Assembly: GCA_963693305.1 (NCBI GenBank)
Contig: OY855916.1
Coordinates: 9,373,501-9,437,500, forward strand
DNA from: Meandrina meandrites
Lineage: Eukaryota > Cnidaria > Anthozoa > Scleractinia > Meandrinidae
Direction: 5' to 3'
Length of the DNA stretch: 64,000 nt
Shown in pieces: positions 14,301 through 26,300 of this stretch. Numbering within the stretch: the first letter of the stretch is position 1; every line of letters starts with the position of its first letter. The notes under the pieces are model-generated. The model did no database searches, had not been told where the DNA came from, and was given only the letters and a program-made list of their open reading frames with translations. The translations under genes and the position numbers were made by a program.

Positions 14301-17300
14301 CTGAAGATCGTCTGCATTTTCTCGTTTCTCCGAAGTTTCGGAGGAAGTTTAGAAACATCATTGGATAATTAAGCTCCCGCGAAGACTAAACTGAGGGGGA
14401 GTAGTAATATCGGAGTCTGACTAAAACCACCTCGGGCGCACCCACATAATTTTTCCTCTTTCCGTGACTAGTACTCAGGGGCTAAACCCCTTCGCACCCA
14501 CTAGTCACGGAAAGAGGTAAATTATGTGGGAGCTGCTCGGTAGTTTTAGTCAGACTCCGATATTACTACTTGGAAGAAAAGAACAAAACCGAATAAACAA
14601 ACGAGCCGCGGAACATCTATTTAGAGGAACACAACAGTGAAGTACAAACGTTCTAAATAATAAAAATTAAAAAATATTTTTCTACCTTATATACGATGGC
14701 CGAAATTGACCTCGAATCTTTGGAAGAAGAACTTGCAAATCTTGATCCCGAAGATTTGCGATATTTATCAAAATTAATTGCAGAAGACACACCCACAATT
14801 CAAAGGGTAATAAACACTTTGCTGGATGAACCAATCCCAGAAGCCACAAAGAAAAAATTAAAAGCCCCATTAAAACCATTAAAACCAATACCGAAACCAC
14901 CACCCAGAAACAGAAAAAGAAACAGAAAAGAAACCATTTTGAAAATATTCGACCCCATCCCACCGAACAAGGTGAAAACCGTGACAGATTATCAGAATGA
15001 GGTTCTGGATCTGTACCATGACACGGAATATGAGGGTGTGGAAGAGGAGAGCGGGAGACGTTACAAGAGGTGGCGTTTTGTAGTGGGTCTAAACAAAGAC
15101 CTCACACCCAGGTTCATCGAAAAGATAAGGGAGAACGTGGGTACATCGTTTTACATGAGGCACGCCTATTCGTATATTTTAGAAAACATTGAAGATGGGA
15201 CTAGGCTTATTTATTACCAAAATAAGGGCTCACCCTGGATGAAAACTTACGCAGACGCGGAGAATTGGATAAGAAGTAGGGAGGAGAAACGGTTGGACCC
15301 AGATAACACTGAAAGACCAGATACAAAGTGGATCTTTGAGTCACATTTCAATGTTGATGTAAAGGTTGTGCTAGACCGCCAGCCATTGATGGGAACAGGA
15401 CCCTTACCAGACTGGCTGCGTAAACAAGCAAACACGGGGAGAAAACAAGCAATGGTGGCGCTGGACACCTATAGGGATAACCTGTGTTTATGGCGCTGTA
15501 TCGCTGTGCACAAAGGAGCCAGACCAGATCGAAGTACAGAAGCAGCCCGAGATCTGGCCAAGAGTTTCTACAAACTTGAAAAGATGCCAAATAGTTGGGT
15601 TGGGAAAACCTCATTGGATGAACTAGAAAAGGTAGAAATGCACCTGAACAAGGGCAAACCTTTCTCAGATTGGCTTGGGATAAGAGTTTATATGCCAGAG
15701 TGCATAGAAGATGAATTTGACATGGAAGCGCCAATCGAGGTGGTATGGCATCTCACAAGAAACCCAGCGCCGCAGTTTAAAAATATTATGACAATCGGTG
15801 TTTTTAATGAGCACGCATTCTTGATAAAAGACATAACAAAGTTAGCGAAAACTTATGAATGCATCCACTGTCACGCAAGATTCACAAAGGCTTGCAACCT
15901 CCAACGTCACGTGGAAAGATGCGCCCAAGGTAAAACAGTAACACACTGCCCCGGAGAGAAGGTCGAAGCGCCACAAACAGCATATCAGAAAGCGTTTTAT
16001 CCGAAGCAAAAGGCCTCAAAAGAATCAATCCAATGGTTGGAGTACGTGGCAAAACACTGGAAAATCACCATTCACCACGCTGAATCAGGTCACGGAGGTG
16101 AAAGGTGGATAGAGAAAAGTCCAGTAGACGGGTACAACCACGAAAGAAAGCTGGTGCTGCAGTATCACGGCTGTAGCTGGCACGGATGTCCGAGATGTTA
16201 CCCAAATCGAGGGCAAATATTATCACACGGGACAAAGACGGCAGAAGATCTGTACCAAGCAACAAAGAAGAGAACAGCCCACCTAAGAAAGGCCGGATAC
16301 AAAGTAATCGAGTGTTGGTCATGTCAGTGGCTCGTCCCAGGAGGTGCAGACAAATATGGTGAAGAACCATCAAAACCTCAAACAAAAAGCTATCCACACG
16401 CTATTCTGTATGACTTTGAGGCGTACGGAGACAAAAACCATCGAAAGGAACCAACAGGAAATCTCACGATTGAGAACAAACACATACCAATCTCAGTAAG
16501 CGTGGGCGATACATTGGAAAGAGAGCCAACCCACATCTGTGAAAAAAACCCCAAAGTGTTGGTTCAAAAGTTCATGGGAGAACTGAAAAGACGAGAGAAA
16601 AACATCAGAGCAAAAGTGCGCGCAGAATTCATGCCGGCAGACATCGAGCTGATACCAAAAGATCAAAGGAAAAAAATAGAAGAATGGTGCGACCAGGTGC
16701 CAACACTCGGTTTCAACTCAGGAAGTTATGATTTGAACCTGATAAAGAATTACTTCGCGGAACAGCTCGCAGGTACAACCAACAAAGTGAGAGTGGCAAA
16801 GAATGGGAGTAAAATCATGTTCTTACTCACGGACAGATTGCGTTTTCTGGACATAATCAACTACTTGGGCCCAGGAATCAGCTACGCGAAATGGGTGGAA
16901 GCGTACGACTGCAAGGCAACAAAATCCTGGCTCCCATACGAGTGGTTTAACAGCGCAGAAAAGCTGGATTACCCAGGGCTCCCGGAATATGAGGAGTGGT
17001 ATTCGAAGCTTAAGAATGAGTACGTTCTAACACGGAAAGAATGGGAGGAATGTCAGAGACTGTTCAAAGAAAAAGGGATGAAAACCTTTAAAGACTGGCT
17101 GAAATATTACAACAACCTGGATGTAGCCCCCGGGCTGGAAGCGCTCCAAAAAATGAAAAACTTTTACATAGAGAAGGGGATAGACATAATGAAAGATGCA
17201 GTCAGCATCCCGGGAGTGAGTTTGCATTACTTGCTAAAAGGCGCAATAGAACGCAAAGCGGAACTGTACGCCCCAAGTAAAGAAGCGTATGAGATGTTAA

Positions 17301-20300
17301 AAGAAGCGGTAGTGGGAGGCCCGAGCCTCGTATTCACAAGATACCACGAAGTGGGGAAAACGCGGATCAGATCGCATCAATACCCGGTCCCAAGGGATGG
17401 AGAAGTTATAACAGGAGCCCACGCGAAACTGTGTGAAAACATCGTCGGATACGATGCCAACGCGCTGTACCTCTCAACAATGCTGAGAGAAATGCCATGC
17501 GGAAAAGAAAGGGTGTGCCACTACACAGAAGAGTACCAAGTAGATGCCGCCCCAATATTCACGCACAGATTAAAAGAAAAAAGCTGGTTCGGGTACGCAG
17601 AAGTGGACATAGAAATCCCAAACCACTTGCACCAAAAGTTCGAAGAAATGTGTCCGTTCTTTCACAACAAAGTGGTACCAACCAAAGCCGTCCCAAAGCA
17701 CATGAAAGCATACTTGAGAGCAACAGGAAGAAAACTGGTGGAGAAAAACAAGAAACTAATGGGAACGCTGTCAGCACAGCGGATACTATTATACGAGCCG
17801 CTGCTGCAATGGTACATAAACCACGGGGCAGTTATCAAAAGGATTTACCGGACGATCGACTACGAGCCGAAAGTAATATTCGAATGGTTCGTGAAAGAAG
17901 TCACAGAAAACCGCCGCACAGGGGATGTGGACAAAAGCAAAGCACTATTGGCGGATATATTCAAACTTCTGGGAAACAGCGGATACGGGAAGCTGATCGA
18001 AGCGTTAGAGCGGCAAACAAACGTAATTTACACCAAAGATGAAAAGGTGGTGGACAGAGCATTGAGAAGCGCATACTTTTCAGATCTGGATGAGATTGGA
18101 GAAGCATATGAGTTAGAAAGTAGAAAAGCACGGATAACAATCAGACGCCCATTTCAGGTAGGAATAGCGGTATATCAGCTGGCCAAACTGCGGATGTTAG
18201 AATTTTATTATGATTTCTTGGATAGGTATATTGACAGGAAAGATTTCGAGCTGATTCAGATGGACACGGACAGCAACTATTTGGCAATCTCAGGAGAAAG
18301 TTTGGAAAAAATCGTGAAACCAGAACTAAAAAACGAATTCGAAAAAGAAAAAAACAAATGGCTGGCATAGGATAAGTGGAGCGGGAGAACCCCAGGACTG
18401 TTCAAAAAAGAATTTGAAGAGGAGCGGATGATCGCGCTGTGCTCCAAATGTTATTATACAGACCATCTCACAGACAAAAACGAGGTGAAAAAGAAGAAAC
18501 TGAGCTCAAAGGGTATGTCGAAGAGGCAAAACGAGATCAACTGGCACCGTTTCAAGGCAGCGCTAGATGGAAACAAAGACATGGCAACAAACCGCGGATT
18601 CCGAATGCGGGACGGGAATATAGTAACTTACGAACAGGAGAAGCTGGGGTTGAGCGCATATTATGACAAAAGATGGGTGCTGCCGGATGGAATACACACG
18701 GAACCAATCGAATACCATATCTAGTTTACATTAGTTGGGGGTAATTGTGTGTTTGGAGGTACAACAAGCAGTTCTTCACGTACAAAACCGCGTTTAGGTC
18801 CATCAGCCAAATAGTAAAGAATTGGTTGTTTCGGTTTGATAAAAACACGTTCAATATTGAAGATATCCAAGGACCAGATTGGATCAGTGGCTCTTTTTGT
18901 CCCACCTTCAAGCTCACCAGGTTCGTACAAATACCGAACCAAAACTATGGAGGGGAGCTTTTTTTCGTTCAAACCAACGGGTCTCAAATATTTAGTTGAT
19001 GGCTCCGCATAAACATTTTTTTTCTTGATAGCAGCAGCAGGTTTCATACCAATCAATCGAGTGACTTGGTTGTTCAGAGCAGAAACAACTGAGGGGAGCC
19101 TTTTTACCCACTCAGTAGACCGCAAACCCTCAGGTGAACGCATTTCAACTGCGTACTGGTGGCCAAACAAACGCTCAGCCAAGGTACGATTGAAACGTTC
19201 AACGATAGCTTGGTCTCTATGAATTTCAGGGTGACCACGTCTGATAGAAGTTTTGTGATTTTCCATTTCTTTTGTAACAGCGCCCATAAATTCACGCCCA
19301 GGATCAACCTGCAACAGTTCAGGCCATTTCAAAGGTCCCCGTGTATAAATTGTCTTAAAAGCTTTGGCAACCTCATCAGAGTTTTTAGAAGTTAAAGGCT
19401 GAGCTTCTTTGAATCTGCTGGCAACATCAACAACGGTAAGCGCGTATTTGTAAGTGCTACGGCCCACTTTGTCATGTGGTAGAAAAAGAAGATCTGCCTG
19501 ATGCACTTTGTTGGGTGTAGGCACGTCGAATTTTAGACGAGGAATGTAGCGCGGTGCGGGGAGGTAAATCTGCCAGAGCGCTTGTTTGAACAACCATTCT
19601 TTGGCAATAACTTCAGGAACCTTTGCAGCAACCGCTAATTTTTTAATGGCAGAGATACCTTTCCAGTAACCCTGCGGGCTGTAATAATGCCGCTCTAATT
19701 TTTTATCCATTTAAATAATTATGCGCGGTCATATATACATGGATACAAAACTTCGTGACCCCCACAGGGAACAACTGAAAAAAATGTTGTTGGAAGAGCA
19801 GGAAGCGAAAATAAAAGAAATCAAACCTGAAATCGAACTTGACTTTTACTCATGGGAACCCCCACTGCCGGATGAGCCCCGTGAAGAGATGAGACACCAC
19901 CTCAAATTATGGTATTTACTTGCGGTACTAAAAAAAACCGGCATTTCTGTAGATCAGGTCGGTGACAATATAGGGCTGACCTTTTTGGGTAATGTCATTC
20001 ACCAATTCAAGCGGAATCAGCAACTGAGTTGCTACCCCGGATCATGTAACTACGTTTGTTTTTTATACAACTATTTTCAAAAGGTCTCATCAAGAGATTG
20101 GCCGGCGAAAAAGGCAATACTGGGAAAGCTCACGAAAAGATTGCCGAAGATGGTACAAACCAGAAATAAAGCCGAAAAAAGTTTCAACGAATGGTGGTTG
20201 GAGGCAAACACCCCACCATTAAACAGAAGTTGTCTTTGATGTTCTGTTAACCTTTACCCCGCCGTCAGTGTGGTTTGAAAAACGCAGTTTTGTCTTTGCA

Positions 20301-23300
20301 GTAGTAAAGCTGTTGTACTTTTTGATAATATCTTGGTACTCACTGTCTGAGATTTTACCATCTTCAAGAGCGGTCGATATGAGAGAGTTGATCGTGCTCA
20401 GCGTAGCTTCAGCCAAAGTTTGTATTTTTTCGTGTTTTTTCGCTTTACGCAGGAAAAATTTGATGGTGACCATGCCGGAGGTTGACACCAATGAAAACAA
20501 GGCGGCAGTTGCGATTAAAGGCCCGCCAACAACAACACCAACCACAGAAAGAGAAGCGGCCAACCCAGAGCCTGTAAGAATGGTAGCAACTCCGCCTGTT
20601 AACGCGCATACTGTTTGACAACGTGTGTGCCACCGTTTAAACTTGGCTGAGGTTTGGTAGTAATGCACCAACTGGTTTTCAAGATTTTTCTTTATCATTT
20701 CTATTTCATCCCGCCGGAATTTTGTTGCAGAATCCATTTCCTATATATGTGTGTTTAAAAAATGTGTAATCTAATCGCAATATTGGTTATGCCATTTTCC
20801 ATTTTTATATACAACCCGATTACATGGTCCAGTTGTATTTTTAGGGTGCGTCCAAAACTTTTTGCTAAACAGACCGGTTTTCTTGTTGAAGGCACCTTTT
20901 GCGATGGCACCACTCCAATACTTTTTAAACAAATCCTTATCACCACCTGTGACAGCCATGATTGCAGCAGCCACATCTTGAGCCGGTTGAAAGCCTGGAA
21001 TTTTTTCACCGATATTTTTATTGATCGTTTCGCCGACACCCAATCCTACTTTTTGCTTCGAGCTGATCGCATTTCGGGCCGCAGCATGACCCCATTGCCG
21101 TTTGTTTTTGGGAATAGCGTCAAGCGCCTTCACCATTTTTTTGTCAGCATCATGTTTGCAACCTTTTTCATTTTTCTTACCTGCACAGACGGCATAATCA
21201 ACATCATGTTGCATTGAAACTGCATCTGTGGCGCCTGTGGGTTGCTGATAAATCTTTAAGATCTTTCCCGTCTTGGGGTCGTAAGAAAGCTGTTTTTCAA
21301 GGGGATTGTATGGTCCTGTGTAGTTATGACCAGGAAGCGTCCACCCCTTTTTTGGTTTAGGCAGCTTGCCAATAGCTTTATGCAAATCAAAAGCCCCACC
21401 ACGTTGGTAAAGAGGGTTTGTTGGGTCATCTACTCGATTACCCGCATAAATTCTCATATCATAATTACCACCACTTTGCGTTTTATTAGAAACGAATCGT
21501 GTCTTGGTGATGCCACAACTTGCGCATTTTACTTTAAGCATTCTTCTACCATTTTTTGTGGTAGTGTTTTTTTCGCTTCCCGGTACGTTGGGTGTGAAAC
21601 GCTTTTCTTTCACACAGTAAACCTCCATCCTTCCTATATAATAAGCAAAAATCATTTTCAACTTTGGGCCACTGTGTGACACCCACCTTTCATCTTATTT
21701 CCCGGTATCATATCTTTTGGTCTTAATCTGTTTGAGGCTTTAGTCAACAAATCCCCGGACAAAGCATCAATTGTGTAATTAACAGCTTTTCTCGCGATTG
21801 GTTTGGCTTTATTGGCTAACTTCTTCTGATACTCTGGTTGTCTCAGAAACTCGCTTGCAAAGTATCTTCCTTGTTTCACACCTTGCTTTGCTAAATAAGG
21901 AACTCCGTACTCAAAGAAAGCTTCAGCTGCTGTATTTCCAACTGTATCAAAAACGCCACCTCCAAACATTCTTTTTTCAGCGCGTGCAAGTTCTTCTCTC
22001 TTCTTTTTGGGTAAACCCCTTCTGGTCCACTTAAATATTGGTTCCAAAATATTACCTCCTTCTTGATTATTTTCAGGTTTAATCCAACTGTCACTTATGA
22101 ATCTTGTCTTGGTAATGCCGCAGCTAGCACATTTTACTTTAAGCAGTCTTCTGCCGTTTTTTGCGGTTGTAATTTTTTCACTTCCCACCACATTAGGTGT
22201 GAAGCGCTTTTCTTTCACACAGTATACCTCCATCCTACCTATATACTTCAAGAAAAATTGTGACGCCCTCTAACGGTTCTTCCTAAAATACTTTACGTTG
22301 TCTGTAACCCCTTTCAAAGCTTGGCTTCCGAGTATTTTGGCCGCTGCAGCGAAACTGGGAGCAGGGGTCACAAAGTTCGAGGCAACATAAGCAATTTTAT
22401 CAACAGTCGAAGGTCCCCTTCTTGACGATAACACGCCGCCTTTTTTGTCTCCGTTCGCTGGTAAGAACCTTGTCTTGGTAATGCCGCAGCTTGCGCATTT
22501 TACTTTTAACATTCTTCTATTGTTTTTTGTGGTAGTGATTTTTTCACTTGCCGTCACATTAGGCGTAAAGCGCTTTTCTTTCACACAGTAAACCTTCATC
22601 TTATATAATTAACCAAAAATTCATGGGGTGTGGGGTTTACCCCACTGTGTAAAATAATCCTTCACCACAGCCTCGTTGGCGTGCGTATTTTTAGAAAACA
22701 TGCTCAAAATTTCTCGAAATGTCCGCCCTTTGTTACGCTCATTCAGGAAAAGCAAACAGTAGTAGCCGCAGCGCACACTGGATTCCTCCTGAAGCTGGTT
22801 GTCATTCCGAAGAAAGGTCTGTTTACCTTCAAGAATCAACTCTATTTCCCATTCTGCGGGTGGAGGTAAACCAAAAGAGTCAAAATATTCAGTTCCATCC
22901 CAACAGCATACCCAATGGGTACCTGGCCCTCCAAGATCATCCATGTTGATTATACAAGGAGAGTGGTTTTTCACGTGGATCTCATCTCTTGCAAATATAC
23001 CTTTAATGGGGATTTTCAAGTATCGGCACCATCGCTGCAAGTCATAATCAGTCAAGGGGACATCAACGAAGGCGGGCTTTTTTTTGATCACCCCAAGAAC
23101 CTATAAATGGTGGAGGGCGCATAAATGGTGGAGGGTTAATACGCATTCCCTTTCCTCCTGTTGGAGGTTTTACCCGCATGCCTGATCCTGTTTTCTTTTT
23201 GATAGCGTTATCCACGCCTGTTGTTTTTTTGATAGCGTTGCGCATACGTCTGATTTGTGTCTTGCTCATTTCTATGTCCACGCCCGTTTTGTTTTTGATA

Positions 23301-26300
23301 GCGCGCTCTATTTTTTTGATCTGCCTGGTGGTCAAGTGCAAAGTGTCGCTACCGCCGGTTATAGCCTCGTTTTTAAATCTGAGTGTAACTGCTTCTCCTC
23401 GCCCAAAGGCTCGCGCGAGGTTTACCTTCTGCCCATCTGAAAGTGAAATCTTGTGCGGATAGTAAGTCGTCATCTCTTATATTTCATACAAAAATTATTT
23501 CACTTTCATTTGCTACAAAGTTGCTACAAGTTGCTACAAATTATTTCACACGGCAACTCTTATATTTCATACAAAATTATTTCACTTTTAAACCATCACC
23601 AGCTCATTACCCACCTGCTTGAGAACAAATTCGGACTCGTACAAAATTCCTGCATAAATGGTGTAGTCTTGCGCGTTGGCCGCCTCGTTGAGCCTGTAGT
23701 GGAAAACCATCTGCTTCGGGTCGTTGGTCATGTTATCCTTGTTTTCGCGTAAGTCGAAATAGATAATTGGGTATAAATCCTTGAAGTTGTTGGGCTGAAG
23801 CTGGACACCGGTGTTGTAGTCGTTTTTGCGGTACCGGTAGTTCATCAAGTCATTAAGAATGCGCAGTTTGAAGTTTTCGTCGTAGTCCAGCTCTGGATAG
23901 AACTGTGAAGAGCCGTACTGTAGCCGGCAGGTCGCTAGCTTGGCTGAATTGTCTCCGTCAATGTCAAAGGTGTCAAAGAAGTAGGGGTTTTGAGTCAAGG
24001 CCTTCTCCTTCCTTGACTGTTGAATGAAAATGAAAACATGTTTGGCATCCTTTATACCGGGATTTATCTGCCACTGTCCGAAAGCGTCACGCCGGCTACT
24101 GCTGGGCTGGATCATTTCATTAAGGTACGTCCATTTCTGAGGTTTCAAAAAGTTTTCGTTTGCGAGCTTTTGTCCTTCGCTGGTAAAACGTAGCATTGGA
24201 ACCCACAGCTCGAAGTTTCTCACCACTATCCTGCGATTGGTGCCATCGTTTTGCCAAATCAACTCTGCATCCGATTGTAGCTCAATTTCAAACTCCATCT
24301 GCATTGGGGGGAGAAGCTTGTCACCCAACTCTTCGAAAAATGAGTACCTGTTAAGCGGTATAAGGGTTTCAACCGTGAGACCGGCATGGGCAAGCAAACC
24401 CCTTTCTCTGATTCCAAGGTTAGTGGCAGCGACGGCCGTTACATTGCTATCCGTTGTATCCAGATACCAAAACTGGTTTTTCGCTGCGCTCCTCGCAAAG
24501 TCATCAGAAAAATCCAACAAGTTTTTGATAAATATGAGCTTGTGAATGTTGTCTACGTTGTACATGTTTTTGCCCGATGATTTTACCACAAGTTTGTTTA
24601 TCAGTGAAAATGAGCCGTTAATGGGTGCTGACCGAGCATCTGCTGCAACTTGGGCACCATCCGCGGTTGCCTCGAAAGTGAAATCAGCCCGGAAGTAGGC
24701 GTTATACCAGTCATACCAGTTGTCTCGGTCGGTGAGTGTGAATTTATAGTTTGTCTTTACCTGGTGCTGATTGTTTCCCGGGATAGTGATCGGTTTGTCT
24801 AACATGATACGAACATACTCTGTTTTTTCCAAATGCCTGTGGCTTCTGAACATCTTGCGGCCTATATCTTGCGTTCTATATATCTTTTTAAAAATTATTA
24901 AAAAAATTATTTTAATTTTCTGCTATCAATTGGTTTACTTTCATCCTTGCTGCCCGACCCGCGTTTAAAATCTGGTTTAACTTTTTCCGTGAATCCCCGC
25001 TTAACTGAGTTGCTACCCCAGGGTTTAGCATCTTCTTCAGTTTTTGTTTCGACTCGGTACTAAGTTTCTGTGGTGGGGTCTTTTTACCCTTAGGTTTTAC
25101 ACTTGGAGTCTTTTTACCCTTAGGTTTTACACTTGGAGTCTTTTTACTCTTTGGTGTGGGTTGCAACTTAGTTGCTGATACCCCACTTCGCAAAACAGCT
25201 TGTATCTTGTCAGCCGCTTTTTCTTCTGCTTTTTCTGCGGCTTTTTTCAGCATTTGCTTCGAGGCTTCATTTACAGCCTTCTCCAACGTCTGACGGGTGA
25301 CTTGCTTTTTGAACCGCTTTCCTATATTCATCAGGCTGTCTCTTACAACCCCCGTACCTTTGTGTCTGTATCTATATGTTCCGTTTGGCGCGTCATAATA
25401 TCTCGCCCACTCGCTCGGATGATTCATTATTATACTTATGTGTAAATTATTTTTCTTTTTCTTCTTCAATGATTATGCTTAAAGCCACGTCTTGGTCATT
25501 CAGATCTATAATGTTGTTGCGCCCGTCCGTGATTTTGATATTTATCGCATTGATTCTGTTTTTGTTCACCGGGTGCCACAAGAGACGGCGGGGCTCTTTT
25601 GAAAAGGGGTAGCTGACGGTGAGTTCAGCGGTTGAAAAAGAGAACATAACGTCACCCCCGATGTTGTCTACAGCCCTTGTAATGAGGTCACAATGGATGT
25701 AGATCCAGTCGACACCTCTTGTTATATTTGGCACGCGGTCGCTCCTGTTGTTCGCTCCGTCTATTGTTTTCTTGTCAAAACCCAGCAACGCGGCAAATTC
25801 ACCTTCGGTTAGGTCAAGCTCGTAGCCGTCCTCCAACAAAATGACCGCCCGATATGTTGTGGTGTGAAAATACAGCTGGACAATAAACTTGGATTTTTCA
25901 TCCTTGGGATCCACTCTTCCGATTAGCGCCTGAATGGTGGTGTTGAGACCGTCGTAATCATACATTCCATCCGGAATTGTCACGGTTTTCCAGTTCTCTG
26001 TTTTTTTCCGCCATTTGAATTCGTTGTTGTTGTACCGTTTCGCGATGTTGTACCACGAATAAGACATAGATACCAGCTCATTTAACGCCGCCTTGTAATT
26101 TTTGTGAGGATCTAAAGCGATTGGTGGGTCAAAGTTAATTGTAAAGTCATGTGACTTGCTGTTGGCGTTGTTTTGTTTGGCCAGCTGCGAGTCGAGCAAC
26201 AAGTTGAAATGAAAATGGGTTGACATGTTGCTTATATAATGTTACTCAAAATTTTGTGGGCTTCTTTTTGGGTTATTTCCTTTAGCTTTACCAGCAACCC

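Noticed and set aside
17497..18042. 181-codon plus-strand ORF inside polB
   Set aside because: It is an out-of-frame, Arg-rich reading of the polymerase palm region, without motifs.
23063..23091. Canonical -1 ribosomal frameshift at A AAA AAA joining the core-like and protease frames
   Set aside because: The protease frame is +1, not -1, relative to the upstream gene, so the classic slippery heptamer would not reach it.
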